NCBI RefSeq assembly: GCF_001950325.1
Contig: NZ_BDJL01000038.1
Span: forward strand, 61,972 to 125,971
DNA: 64,000 nt
Origin: Carboxydothermus islandicus
Lineage (GTDB): Bacteria; Bacillota; Z-2901; Carboxydothermales; Carboxydothermaceae
Reading direction: 5' to 3'
The notes under the pieces were generated by a model. It was not told the origin of the DNA. It did not search any database and saw nothing but the letters and a program-made list of their open reading frames with translations. Made by a program: the position numbers and the translations under genes. Every line of letters begins with the position of its first letter. Within the stretch, counting starts at the first letter, position 1. Below are positions 44,040 through 52,565 of the stretch, one piece after another.

Positions 44040-44453
44040 ATGAAAAGGAATTTGAATGATATTAAAGGGCAAATTGAAGAATTAAAAAAATACTGTGAAC
44101 AAAATAAAAACATTTTAGCACTTTATATTTTTGGATCTTATGGCACCGAGCTTGAACGTATCAACAGCGATATTGATTTTGCAATGTTATTCAAAAATAG
44201 CCCTTCACTTTTTGAAGAACTCGAGATTGAATCTGACATCAGCCAGATTTTCGGACGGGATAATATTGATCTTGTCAACTTAAACAAAGCCCCATTAGAT
44301 ATTTGTCATCAAGTATTATATACAGGAGACCTTTTATATTGTACTGATGAAATAGCCCTTGCAGACTTTAAGGAGAAAGTTTTTAATGCTTTCGGAGATT
44401 ATGGAATTACATTAAAAAAATTTTATGATGATTATATGAAAGGACTTTATTAA
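44040..44453 (+). CDS. MNT-type nucleotidyltransferase (antitoxin-like), no HEPN partner
   Basis: 137 residues. Minimal nucleotidyltransferase motif LYIFGSYGTELERINSDIDFAMLF (GSxG and DxD), then DNIDLVNLNKAPLDICHQVLYTGDLLYC. Proteins like this usually pair with a HEPN ribonuclease toxin and inactivate it by adenylylation. No HEPN gene lies on either side; the sequence right after the stop matches a displaced lipoprotein start, suggesting a deletion removed the neighbour. Confidence 0.85.
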   Translation: MKRNLNDIKGQIEELKKYCEQNKNILALYIFGSYGTELERINSDIDFAMLFKNSPSLFEELEIESDISQIFGRDNIDLVNLNKAPLDICHQVLYTGDLLYCTDEIALADFKEKVFNAFGDYGITLKKFYDDYMKGLY

Positions 44454-44455
44454 TA

Positions 44456-44504
44456 AAAATGGAAGTAAAAAAGCCAGGAAAAAAGCTTTTTGCATTTAAT
44501 TTCT
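44456..44504 (-). pseudogene. Displaced start of a lipoprotein gene
   Basis: About 48 bases resemble 39175-39221, the start region of the 182-residue lipoprotein gene. On the minus strand it reads MQKAFFLAFLLPFLL and then runs into the MNT gene antisense. Fragment left by recombination. Confidence 0.6.
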
Positions 44505-44513
44505 CCGATATAA

Positions 44514-44855
44514 CTAATATAACCCCAATAAATTATAAATTTTCTGCACAGACAAGAATAGCCAATAATCATCAATCAATAGACTTGATATAACCCATAA
44601 CACTAAACCCAAAAAGGAAGCTATGACGCTTTTTTTGAAGCTTGTAATTAAACCTAAAGAATGACCAAACGTTAATGAAAGTAAAATCCATACAATGCTT
44701 AAAAATAACAACCGAGAAAATCCCGTTAAATAGCTAAAGTTATAAAAAGCAAAAATTGCCAACCAATACCAGCGATACTTCACACGAATTCCCAGCATTA
44801 TTCCAATTATCCCTACAATAATACTGATGTAAAATAAAAAAATTTCTAACTTCAC
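44514..44855 (-). CDS. Small polytopic membrane protein
   Basis: 113 residues with four hydrophobic segments (ISIIVGIIGIMLGIRV, WYWLAIFAFYNFSYL, LLFLSIVWILLSLTFGHSLGL, KSVIASFLGLVLWVISSLLI). No family recognised. Lies about 100 bases downstream of the second GGAAT/ATTCC-type promoter, with a short remnant frame in between (encoding GSGSTGVRWGFGHLASG). Confidence 0.7.
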   Translation of the reverse strand: MKLEIFLFYISIIVGIIGIMLGIRVKYRWYWLAIFAFYNFSYLTGFSRLLFLSIVWILLSLTFGHSLGLITSFKKSVIASFLGLVLWVISSLLIDDYWLFLSVQKIYNLLGLY

Positions 44856-44953
44856 TGTATATCACCTTCCCTTATGGACCTTTTAGACCGCTGGCTAGGT
44901 GACCAAACCCCCACCTTACACCTGTGGAACCACTACCTTCAATTACATTATCA

Positions 44954-45003
44954 GGAATGTATTCCCTTTTATTACTATACTCACATTTTTTATTTTTCAT
45001 CAA
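44954..45003 (-). promoter_or_regulatory. Promoter plus GGAAT-N2-ATTCC operator, copy 2
   Basis: TTGATG (44998-45003), 18-base spacer, TATAGT (44974-44979), AATAAAA, then GGAATGTATTCC (44954-44965; plus-strand reading). First open gene downstream is the 113-residue membrane protein. Confidence 0.65.
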
Positions 45004-45058
45004 GATAATTTTTAAAAAATTTTTGTCAATTAAGAAAATTTTCTTCATCTGCACTAAA

Positions 45059-45120
45059 GGCTACTACTGCCTTCGCCGTTCGGGATTTTTACCCGTGAGG
45101 CAGCACCCATGCCGGGCGCA
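45059..45120. repeat. 62-base direct repeat left of the PiT gene
   Basis: 52 of 62 bases match 46665-46726, same orientation, on the other side of the transporter gene. A perfect ten-base hairpin (GGCCAGGCAG/CTGCCTGGCC, 45133-45160) follows. No gene otherwise in 44980-45281. Confidence 0.75.
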
Positions 45121-45281
45121 CATTATGCCAATGGCCAGGCAGTGAAAAAACTGCCTGGCCAAAGCTGAGCGCAAGTAGTTTGCAGATGCAAGGTCTAAAA
45201 AGGTCTAAAATTGAAGTTATATGTTGGGGTGTGAATAGCAGTTAAGCTAAGTTAAACTGTAACCGAAAGTAGCAGGGAGTC

Positions 45282-46367
45282 TTACCCTCTGAATATAAGA
45301 AAAAGAATTGCAGCAAAAATCCCGGCAACTGGAAGCGTTACCACCCAAGAAAGTACCATATCTCTAACCACACGCCAGGAAACTTCCCCTGATCCCTTCT
45401 TGAGTCCGAATCCGATAATTGCGGATGAAATAACATGGGTCGTTGATACAGGAAGACCCAGTTTAGACGCTGTACTGACAAGTAAAGCAGTAGTTAAATT
45501 AGCCCCTAATGCTTCACGGTCGTCCATTTTTGTAATTTTTTCAGCAAGCAGATGTGTCACTGGTAGACCTTTAACATAACTGCCCAGTGCCATTGCAATT
45601 GCAGTAATGAAAAATAAAGGCGTAATCGTCGACGCATCAAGCCCAGTTGTTACCGTGATAAAGAAACCGAGGGCCACAATTTTAGGCGTATCATTTACTG
45701 CTCTTGCAAACGTAGCAAACATACTCGATAAGAAATGTACTGAACGCAGATAACGACCTTCAGGCAGTTTCATAATGATATTCCATAAAGTATAAGCAAT
45801 AGTGATCGAAATAACAGGACTGGCTAGTAACGGAATGACTACCTTGCTGTACAACGCTCCCCACTTGATGTGCTCAACCCCAAGAGAGAGAACTCCTGCT
45901 CCTATGATAGCACCAGTAATCGCGTGAGTAGTTGAAACAGGCATCGAAATTCGCGTAGCAATAGCTACCCATAGAATTGCTCCTATTAAGGTAGCCAGGG
46001 CAATAGATGAGGGAAAATTGGTTTCATCTAAAAGACCTGATGAAAACAATTTAACCATTTGCCGACTTGCCCACGCTGATGTCAATCCCCCGATTAAAGT
46101 TGCAATAGTGCCACTCATGATAGCTGTACGGTAATTTGTAACCCCGCCACTGATAAGGGTAGAAACACTTTTGGAAATATCGTTACCCCCGTTCTCAAAG
46201 GCAAGCCATGCCATTAATGCTACACCAATTGAAGCAAGCCATCCACCATGTAAAATAAAATGAAATGCAAGAGCAACTAAAATCATCATAACACCTGTAA
46301 TTAACCAACTAAAAGGTATTGCAGAATGCTTTTGACTTGTTGTAATAATAGGGTCTGCACTACTCAT
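45282..46367 (-). CDS. PiT-family phosphate/sulfate-type transporter
   Basis: 361 residues, ten or so membrane segments and the two PiT signature repeats: GGNDISKSVSTLISGG near residue 60 and a diverged AVNDTPKIVALGF near 225; also RISMPVSTTHAITGAIIGAG and KLGLPVSTTHVISSAIIGFG. The family moves phosphate with H+ or Na+, but members such as CysP carry sulfate. A CsoR/CstR-like operator in its promoter and bracketing direct repeats make a copper- or sulfur-related role and horizontal origin possible. Confidence 0.88.
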   Translation of the reverse strand: MSSADPIITTSQKHSAIPFSWLITGVMMILVALAFHFILHGGWLASIGVALMAWLAFENGGNDISKSVSTLISGGVTNYRTAIMSGTIATLIGGLTSAWASRQMVKLFSSGLLDETNFPSSIALATLIGAILWVAIATRISMPVSTTHAITGAIIGAGVLSLGVEHIKWGALYSKVVIPLLASPVISITIAYTLWNIIMKLPEGRYLRSVHFLSSMFATFARAVNDTPKIVALGFFITVTTGLDASTITPLFFITAIAMALGSYVKGLPVTHLLAEKITKMDDREALGANLTTALLVSTASKLGLPVSTTHVISSAIIGFGLKKGSGEVSWRVVRDMVLSWVVTLPVAGIFAAILFLIFRG

Positions 46368-46402
46368 GTTAAATACTCCTTCCAGAAAAGATTTTGTAGA
46401 TC

Positions 46403-46419
46403 ATACCCCATGGGGGTAT
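46403..46419. promoter_or_regulatory. CsoR/CstR-like operator in the PiT leader
   Basis: ATACCCC-ATG-GGGGTAT, a 17-base dyad about ten bases after the -10. Matches the C-tract/G-tract palindromes bound by the CsoR/RcnR/CstR repressor family. Which member binds is not known. Confidence 0.55.
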
Positions 46420-46429
46420 AACAGTATTT

Positions 46430-46458
46430 ATATTATCTACTCATGAAATAAGTGTCAA
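46430..46458 (-). promoter_or_regulatory. Promoter of the PiT gene
   Basis: Minus-strand TTGACA (46453-46458), 17-base spacer, TAATAT (46430-46435); the operator-like dyad lies where RNA synthesis would start. Confidence 0.8.
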
Positions 46459-46664
46459 TACACTATTCTTTCCTGATTTTACAGAGGTAAAACGGATTTC
46501 ATAGTTTTACCATGAGAAATATAAAGTTGGCTATATCAACGTGGGGAATCTTTATTATGTAATTTATAAATCTGATTGCATGACCTTATATGAGGTTCGT
46601 GTTCCTCGGGCCGGAGGTTGCCGCTGGTCACCAATAGCTTTCACCTCGCTTTGTATAATCTAAC

Positions 46665-46726
46665 GGCTACTACTACCTCTGCCGTTCGGGACTTTTGCCC
46701 GTGAGGCTGCACCCGTGCCGGAAACA
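46665..46726. repeat. 62-base direct repeat right of the PiT gene
   Basis: Partner of 45059-45120. The 1.6 kb between them is exactly the transporter gene with its promoter. The 46460-46664 stretch holds nothing else recognisable. Confidence 0.75.
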
Positions 46727-46728
46727 CG

Positions 46729-46787
46729 ACAAAAAACCCACCCGGTTTACCGGATGGGCTTAAATCTTTCCCAGGATGCAGTAAACA
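46729..46787. repeat. Duplicated terminator-bearing repeat, copy 2
   Basis: Second copy of 38335-38392, placed behind the tRNA-Pro gene and its terminator on the minus strand; the hairpin CCCACCCGG/CCGGATGGG with T run can act as a back-up terminator. Confidence 0.7.
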
Positions 46788-46788
46788 A

Positions 46789-46814
46789 AAAAGCTCCCAC
46801 TTGCGGGAGCTTTT
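46789..46814 (-). terminator. Terminator after tRNA-Pro
   Basis: AAAAGCTCCC/GGGAGCTTTT stem, T run on the minus strand, 9 bases after the tRNA. Confidence 0.85.
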
Positions 46815-46822
46815 ACTTTCAA

Positions 46823-46899
46823 TGGTCGGGCTGGCGGGATTTGAACCCACGGCCCCTACCACCCCAAGGTAGTGCGCTACCAAGCTGCGCCACAGCCCG
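46823..46899 (-). tRNA. tRNA-Pro (anticodon GGG)
   Basis: 77 bases with encoded CCA. Acceptor CGGGCTG pairs with CAGCCCG, discriminator A; D arm GCGCAGCTTGGTAGCGC; anticodon stem CTACC/GGTAG with loop TTGGGGT; T arm GTGGGTTCAAATCCCGC. All four arms pair well. Confidence 0.97.
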
Positions 46900-46969
46900 A
46901 CATTCACTGGAGACATCTTATATTTTAAAGAGAAAACAGCTACATGTCAAGTGCACAGAACCTTTTATC

Positions 46970-48577
46970 TTATTCCAGGTATAGTAAATAATGCTTTCCG
47001 GCATTAAAGGGAATTTCCAAGAGTTTTTCTAATAAAGCAAATCCGTATTTGGCAAGGTAGTAAAAAATATTATACACCCGCTCCTGCCAATCATTTTCGG
47101 GCAGGAAGTTTGTTTTTAGATACCGCAATTTTTCAATGTATTTACTGTTCTTTTCTCGATGGTATTTTTGCGCCCGCTCCTCCAGGTACTTCACCTGGGC
47201 CATAACCCTTCCTAAGTTTTCTCCGGTAAGCTTTTGAAAATCCGCCCCTAAGGGAGCAAGTTTTTCCTGCATGGTCCGGTAAGCCGAATTGATACTTTCT
47301 TTTAAGGTATTAAAGGTATCGTCAATTCCAAGGTTGTCGAGCTGCGCTAATACCCGGTGGAATACCCCTTCGTAATCTTGATAAATTTCCTGCGGTAAAA
47401 GGGCAAATTCTTTTAAAGCTTTCTCCACCCGCGGTTCAATTAAAGTTGCTGTAAACCGGGGGATAATTACCGGCATTTTGGTACCCATTATTTCATACAC
47501 TTCTTTTAACATGCCGTAGTAACCGACTTCTCCGGGACCGGCCACATATGCCAGTACCGGAAAAACTAACGACTGGATTGAAGTCCTGACTACCAGGTTC
47601 GGACTTAACTTTTCCGGGTTTGTTTCCATAAACTCCAAAAACTCTTCCCGGGTAAAGCTTACTTCTCCGTCCCGGCTTACCACCTTTTCCCCGACCATTT
47701 CCAAAGCAATTCTTTCGTCGTTTTTAAAGATAAACATATTGCAGTGGTTGGGACAGGGGTCAAGCTGCGGCTCAATTCCAAAATTTTGCTGTTCGGTATA
47801 TGCTTTAAATAAAGCCTTTTCAATAGCATCTCTCTTTAAAAAAGCATTTTTAAGATAGTCTATGGTAACCCTTTTAAATTCCGGGTTTAGGCCATCGTAA
47901 ACTAAAAGACCGTATTTACCAAAAAGTTTTAACATTAAGCGGGCAAAAGCCTGGCCTAAATTGGCTGAATGATAAGCTTTTTTAATTTCCGTAAAAACTT
48001 CTTCTTTGTAATCAAAATTGGGTAAAAGGCTCTCGAACTTCTCGATAGCTTCAACAGTTTCAGGTTTTGCTGGCCTCAGTCCAGCCGGGATTTTTCGTAA
48101 GTCGCCAAACTCAATTTTTATTTCCTGTGGCCCCTCCTTTCCGGGGAAGTAGAGAAAATTTACCTCCTCCACATCGTGGTCTTCACTGCCAATCCAAAAG
48201 AGGGGCACAACTTCGTGATTTAGCAATTCGCTTAGTCGTTTTGCTTCAATAATTGCATGAACTGCTTTATAGATGGTATACAAGGGTCCCGTTAAAAAGC
48301 CCGGCTGCTGCCCGGTTAAGACGATAAATGCTCCCTTTTTGATTTTGTCGAGATTTTCCACAACCTTTTGGTCAAGTGCAAAATTTTTCAGGTAAGAGCT
48401 TAATAAATTATAGAGAGCTTCCGGATTACTCTTATCTTTTAAATAATCTGCCCTATCATAAAAGCTTCGGGTATTCCAGGGGTTGTAATGGTAAAACCTG
48501 AATACTTTGTCGTACCCGGTTAAATAATACCTGACCAGATTTTTGTCGTAACCTAAATTTATTTCCTCGTACCGCAT
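46970..48577 (-). CDS. bshC: Bacillithiol biosynthesis cysteine-adding enzyme
   Basis: 535 residues, usual BshC length. Conserved VLTGQQPGFLTGPLYTIYKAVHAI, then PLFWIGSEDHDVEEVNFLYF in the Rossmann-like core, and a long coiled coil near the C-terminus (LAPLGADFQKLTGENLGRVMAQVKYLEERAQKYH). Adds cysteine to glucosaminyl-malate in the last bacillithiol step. Follows metX by 42 bases, a sensible link to sulfur amino acid supply. bshA and bshB are not in this window. Confidence 0.93.
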   Translation of the reverse strand: MRYEEINLGYDKNLVRYYLTGYDKVFRFYHYNPWNTRSFYDRADYLKDKSNPEALYNLLSSYLKNFALDQKVVENLDKIKKGAFIVLTGQQPGFLTGPLYTIYKAVHAIIEAKRLSELLNHEVVPLFWIGSEDHDVEEVNFLYFPGKEGPQEIKIEFGDLRKIPAGLRPAKPETVEAIEKFESLLPNFDYKEEVFTEIKKAYHSANLGQAFARLMLKLFGKYGLLVYDGLNPEFKRVTIDYLKNAFLKRDAIEKALFKAYTEQQNFGIEPQLDPCPNHCNMFIFKNDERIALEMVGEKVVSRDGEVSFTREEFLEFMETNPEKLSPNLVVRTSIQSLVFPVLAYVAGPGEVGYYGMLKEVYEIMGTKMPVIIPRFTATLIEPRVEKALKEFALLPQEIYQDYEGVFHRVLAQLDNLGIDDTFNTLKESINSAYRTMQEKLAPLGADFQKLTGENLGRVMAQVKYLEERAQKYHREKNSKYIEKLRYLKTNFLPENDWQERVYNIFYYLAKYGFALLEKLLEIPFNAGKHYLLYLE

Positions 48578-48619
48578 TGCCTGCTCCTCTGTTTTTCTTT
48601 TATCTTACCACAGTCTTCT

Positions 48620-49759
48620 TTAAAAGTTAATTGTCGCCCTCCGGCCAGCCACATACTCCAAAAAGTTACTTAAGATTGGCGCCATTTTGGAAAACTCAAT
48701 TAAAAAAGCATCGTGGCCGTGAGGAGAGGAAAGTTCCCAGTAATAAGCCTCTTTTTTGGCTTCCCTCAATGCTTCTACAATTTCCTTTTGCTGATAGGTT
48801 GGGTAAAGAAAATCGGTGTCAATACCAATTGCTAACAGGGGCGTTTTCAGCTCCTTTAAAATTTCCCGGTAGCGTCCCCGCCCCCGGCTTATGTCATGCA
48901 AATCCATAGCCTTTAAGAGATACAAATAAGTATTGGCATCAAACCGCTTTACTAATTTATCTCCTTGATAGTAAAGGTAATTTTCAATTTCAAAGCGGGA
49001 AGTATGGCTGAAAAGCTCCTGGTCCGTTTCATAAGTATGGGTTCGCCCAAAACGGTACTGCCAGGAAATATCGCTTTTGTAGGTTATGATCCCAATCATC
49101 CTGGCCAAAGCTAAACCTTTTTTTGGGCCCTCAAACCCGTAATAATCACCACCCCGCCACTCGGGATCGGTCATGATGGCTTCCCGGCCTACCGCATTAA
49201 AAGCTATACCAAAAGGGGAGAGGCGGGCACTGGTAGCAATGGCCACAACGCTTTTTAACATCTCAGGATACATATAAGCCCACTCTAAAGCCTGCATGCC
49301 CCCCATGGAGCCGCCCACCGCTGCCAGGATTTTCGTAATCCCCAGGTGGCGCACCAGCATGTACTGAAGATTAACCATGTCTCTAATGGTGATAATGGGA
49401 AAGCTCATGCCCCAGGGCTTCCCGGTAGCGGGATTGATTGAAGAAGGCCCGGTAGTCCCGTAACATCCCCCCAAAACGTTGGAGCAAACGATAAAGTATT
49501 TACTGGTGTCAAAAGGCCTTCCCTGTCCCACCATGGGGTCCCACCAGCCGGCCACTTTGTCTTCAGGCCGGTGTTTTCCCGCTACATGGGCATCTCCAGT
49601 TAGGGCATGTAAAATCAAAATCGCGTTATCTCCCCGCTCGTTCAGTTCGCCGTAAGTCTCATACGCTACCGTTACCGGAGAAATTTTTTCGCCGCATTCT
49701 AAAGTTATTTCCGGAAAAGTAACCTTCTTGGTTTCCACAATACCAACCGAGCCGTTCAT
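48620..49759 (-). CDS. metX: Homoserine O-acetyltransferase
   Basis: 379 residues, alpha/beta hydrolase. LILHALTGDAHV, CSNVLGGCYGTTGPSSINP, nucleophile elbow GGSMGGMQALEWA, and C-terminal SSPHGHDAFLIE with the catalytic His; the acid is in IGIDTDFLYP. Makes O-acetylhomoserine (or O-succinylhomoserine in some members) for the preceding MetY enzyme. Eight bases after metY, so both follow the SAM-I riboswitch. Confidence 0.95.
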   Translation of the reverse strand: MNGSVGIVETKKVTFPEITLECGEKISPVTVAYETYGELNERGDNAILILHALTGDAHVAGKHRPEDKVAGWWDPMVGQGRPFDTSKYFIVCSNVLGGCYGTTGPSSINPATGKPWGMSFPIITIRDMVNLQYMLVRHLGITKILAAVGGSMGGMQALEWAYMYPEMLKSVVAIATSARLSPFGIAFNAVGREAIMTDPEWRGGDYYGFEGPKKGLALARMIGIITYKSDISWQYRFGRTHTYETDQELFSHTSRFEIENYLYYQGDKLVKRFDANTYLYLLKAMDLHDISRGRGRYREILKELKTPLLAIGIDTDFLYPTYQQKEIVEALREAKKEAYYWELSSPHGHDAFLIEFSKMAPILSNFLEYVAGRRATINF

Positions 49760-49767
49760 TTTTCCTC

Positions 49768-51033
49768 CTACACCTGTGCTAAAGCATTATCTAAATCCTG
49801 GATTAAATCATCAACGTCTTCAATGCCAATGGACAAACGAATTAAATCTTCTGTTACTCCGGCCTTCAAAAGTTCTTCACTGTTTAACTGGCTGTGGGTG
49901 GTAGAAGCGGGATGGATGATTAATGATTTGGCATCCCCCACATTGGCAAGATGGGAGAAAATTTTTACCCCTTCTATTACTTTTTTCCCGGCTTCGCGTC
50001 CACCTTTTACCCCAAAAGTAAGCATTGCCCCAAATCCGTTTTTAAAGTATTTCTGGGCCCGGTTATAGTGAGGGTGGTCGCTAAGGCCCGGGTAATTGAC
50101 AAAGGTAACTTTCGGGTGCCCTTTTAAGTACTCAGCAATTTTAAGAGCATTATCCGAATGCTTTTTCATTCTGAGCTCCAAAGTTTCTACTCCAAGTAGT
50201 ATTAAAAACGCATTAAAAGGAGAAAGAGATGCGCCAATATCCCGTAAAAACTGAGTGCGGGCCCTGGCAATGTACGCCGCTGCCCCAAACTTTTCGGTAT
50301 AAATCATGCCGTGATAGGCGGGATCAGGAGTGGTAAACTGGGTAAAACTCCCGGCTGCCCAGTCAAAATTTCCTCCATCGACAATGATGCCGCCTATCGC
50401 CACCCCGTGGCCCCCGATAAATTTGGTAAGAGAGTGGATAACAATATTGGCTCCATATTCAATGGGTCGGAAGAGGTAAGGAGTTGCAAAAGTATTGTCC
50501 ACCACCAGCGGTATTTTATAGCTCTGGGCAAGCTTGGATAAAGCTTCAAAGTCGGGAATGGTAAGTCCGGGATTGCCGATGGTTTCCACATAAAGGGCCC
50601 GGGTTTTGGGAGTGATTAATTTTTCAAATGATTCCACTTCAACATTTTCTGTAAACTTGACATTTATGCCAAAGAATTTAAAAGTATTGGCTAACAGGGT
50701 ATAAGTTCCGCCATAAAGATTGGAAGAAGCAACAATTTCATCCCCGGCAGAAGCAAGATTCAAAAGGGCAAAGGTGATTGCCGCCTGACCGGAAGCAACC
50801 GCTAAAGCTCCAATACCCCCTTCGAGAGCCGCAATGCGGTTTTCCAAAACTTCGGTGGTTGGGTTGTCAATGCGGGTATAAATGTAACCGCCACCTTCCA
50901 AATTAAATAATGCTGCAGCATGCTCGGTACTTTCAAAGACATATGAGGTGGTTTGATAAATGGGAACCGCCCGAGCTCTGGTTTCCCTGTCCGGTTTTTG
51001 TCCGGCATGCAGCGCTTTTGTAGCAAATTTCAT
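49768..51033 (-). CDS. metY: O-acetylhomoserine sulfhydrylase
   Basis: 421 residues, PLP enzyme of the Cys/Met metabolism family. [49 protein letters not shown] holds the catalytic lysine (SLTK); [22 protein letters not shown] near the start. Combines O-acetylhomoserine with sulfide to give homocysteine. GAAAGGAGAG ribosome site. Its leader carries a SAM-I riboswitch and terminator, so methionine/SAM shuts it down. Confidence 0.96.
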   Translation of the reverse strand: MKFATKALHAGQKPDRETRARAVPIYQTTSYVFESTEHAAALFNLEGGGYIYTRIDNPTTEVLENRIAALEGGIGALAVASGQAAITFALLNLASAGDEIVASSNLYGGTYTLLANTFKFFGINVKFTENVEVESFEKLITPKTRALYVETIGNPGLTIPDFEALSKLAQSYKIPLVVDNTFATPYLFRPIEYGANIVIHSLTKFIGGHGVAIGGIIVDGGNFDWAAGSFTQFTTPDPAYHGMIYTEKFGAAAYIARARTQFLRDIGASLSPFNAFLILLGVETLELRMKKHSDNALKIAEYLKGHPKVTFVNYPGLSDHPHYNRAQKYFKNGFGAMLTFGVKGGREAGKKVIEGVKIFSHLANVGDAKSLIIHPASTTHSQLNSEELLKAGVTEDLIRLSIGIEDVDDLIQDLDNALAQV

Positions 51034-51052
51034 TGCAATCTCTCCTTTCTTT

Positions 51053-51133
51053 CCGCCTAATTTAGGGACGTCCGCCTAATTTAGGGACGGTTCTGATATT
51101 TGCGTCTATACGCCTAAAAAAAGAACCGTCCCT
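51053..51133. repeat. Repeat element with AGGGACGGTTCT arms in the metY leader
   Basis: An 18-base unit CCGCCTAATTTAGGGACG occurs twice (51053 and 51072). AGGGACGGTTCT (51083-51094) has its perfect complement at 51122-51133, 27 bases apart. Of a type seen scattered in Clostridia. It sits between the riboswitch terminator and the metY ribosome site. Confidence 0.7.
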
Positions 51134-51150
51134 GATTTTGGTGTTTAAAT

Positions 51151-51177
51151 AAAAAAACCTCTTCCGACAAGAAGAGG
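51151..51177 (-). terminator. SAM-I riboswitch expression-platform terminator
   Basis: CCTCTTC/GAAGAGG with six-base loop and T7 on the minus strand, just after the aptamer. Confidence 0.9.
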
Positions 51178-51186
51178 CTTTGGTTT

Positions 51187-51297
51187 CCTCCTCTTATCTC
51201 TCAGGATTATCCTCCTGCAGGATTTGGCACCTTTGCCTGAAAGGCCGGTTGCCGGGCTTCATAGGGCCAGTCCCTCCGCCGCTCTCGATAAGAGTGT
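51187..51297 (-). promoter_or_regulatory. SAM-I (S-box) riboswitch of metYX
   Basis: Minus strand reads the classic S-box: CTCTTATC closing GATAAGAG (P1, 51287-51294 with 51191-51198), GAGCGGCGGAGGGACTGGCCC, TGAAGCCCGGCAACC, then GGTGCCAAATCC. Binding of SAM favours the terminator and lowers metYX. Confidence 0.97.
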
Positions 51298-51325
51298 TTC
51301 GCTATTCGCTATTTACTTGAAATTA

Positions 51326-51354
51326 ATTCTATAAAGGATAAAACTATTTGTCAA
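51326..51354 (-). promoter_or_regulatory. Promoter of the SAM-I/metYX unit
   Basis: TTGACA (51349-51354), 17-base spacer, TAGAAT (51326-51331). The -35 overlaps the lysC stop codon. Confidence 0.8.
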
Positions 51355-52565
51355 TTACTTAGCTCAAATTTTTTATGAATGGCATTTACCGCTCTTTCCA
51401 CCGCATCTTCAGCGATAATGCAGGAAACCTTTATTTCGGAAGTACTGATCATCTGAATATTGATATTTTCTTCATAAAGGGCTTCAAACATCTTGGCTGC
51501 TACCCCGGGATAGGTAACCATTCCAGCGCCAACAATCGACACCTTGGCCACCTTTTCATCATAAGTATACCCTCTGGCGGAAAGCTTTTTGACTACATCT
51601 TCCAAAATTTCTACAGTTTTTGCCAGGTCATTTTTTCCAATGGTAAAAGATATATCGTTTTGTCCTTCTTCTTTTCCGGCGCTCTGGATAATCATGTCAA
51701 CGTTAATGTTATGGGCGGCCAATTCGGAAAACAAGCGATACGCCACCCCGGGCTGATCGGGAACGCCAAAAACCCCGATTTTAACCACATTTTTATCATG
51801 GGCAACTCCCGTTACAACACCCTTTTTCTCCAAATCTTTTTCCTCCTTTAAAACCGTACCTTCGTTATAATTAAAGCTTGACCTTACGTGAACTTCCACT
51901 TTATAATTCCGGGCAAAGTCGACCGAACGGGGCTGCAAAACCACCGCCCCCAAACTTGCCAGTTCTAACATTTCCTCGTAGGATATCTCTTTAATTTTCC
52001 GGGCATCGGGCACAATCCGGGGATCTGCCGTATAAACCCCGTCCACGTCGGTATAAATTTCGCAAATATCAGCCTTCAGGGCCGCTGCCAAAGCCACCGC
52101 CGTGGTGTCGCTTCCTCCCCGGCCGAGGGTGGTAATATCGCCCTCTTGATTTACTCCCTGAAAGCCGGCCACCACAGCTACCTTACCGGAATTTAAACAA
52201 GCGATAACTCTTTCCGGGTTAATTTCGGTAATTCGCGCCTTGGTGTGTACTTCATCGGTATAAATACCGGCCTGCAACCCGGTGAAAGACTGGGCTGGTA
52301 TCCCTATTTCGTGTAAAGCCATAGCCAAAAGAGCAATGGAAACCTGTTCCCCCGTAGATAAAAGCATATCAACTTCCCGGGCCGGAGGGTTTGGACTTAT
52401 TTCTCCCATAAGATCTAAAAGTTCGTCGGTGGTATCTCCCATGGCAGACACCACCACCGCCACCCGGTGTCCTGCCCGATAATACTCGGCAACCCTTCGT
52501 GCCACATTTTTTATTCTCTCGGGATTAGCTACGGAACTGCCGCCGTATTTCTGAACTACTAACAA
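51351..52565 (-). CDS. lysC: Aspartate kinase with tandem ACT domains
   Basis: 404 residues, TTG start. N-terminal kinase with [52 protein letters not shown], and C-terminal ACT repeats ([29 protein letters not shown] and [33 protein letters not shown]). First step from aspartate to Lys, Thr and Met; the ACT domains point to feedback by Lys and/or Thr. Overlaps thrB, last gene of the operon. Confidence 0.96.
   Translation of the reverse strand: MLVVQKYGGSSVANPERIKNVARRVAEYYRAGHRVAVVVSAMGDTTDELLDLMGEISPNPPAREVDMLLSTGEQVSIALLAMALHEIGIPAQSFTGLQAGIYTDEVHTKARITEINPERVIACLNSGKVAVVAGFQGVNQEGDITTLGRGGSDTTAVALAAALKADICEIYTDVDGVYTADPRIVPDARKIKEISYEEMLELASLGAVVLQPRSVDFARNYKVEVHVRSSFNYNEGTVLKEEKDLEKKGVVTGVAHDKNVVKIGVFGVPDQPGVAYRLFSELAAHNINVDMIIQSAGKEEGQNDISFTIGKNDLAKTVEILEDVVKKLSARGYTYDEKVAKVSIVGAGMVTYPGVAAKMFEALYEENINIQMISTSEIKVSCIIAEDAVERAVNAIHKKFELSN

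Noticed and set aside
46641..46916. Minus-strand open frame of 91 codons
   Set aside because: It overlaps the tRNA-Pro gene, its terminator and a repeat; the translation shows no protein features.
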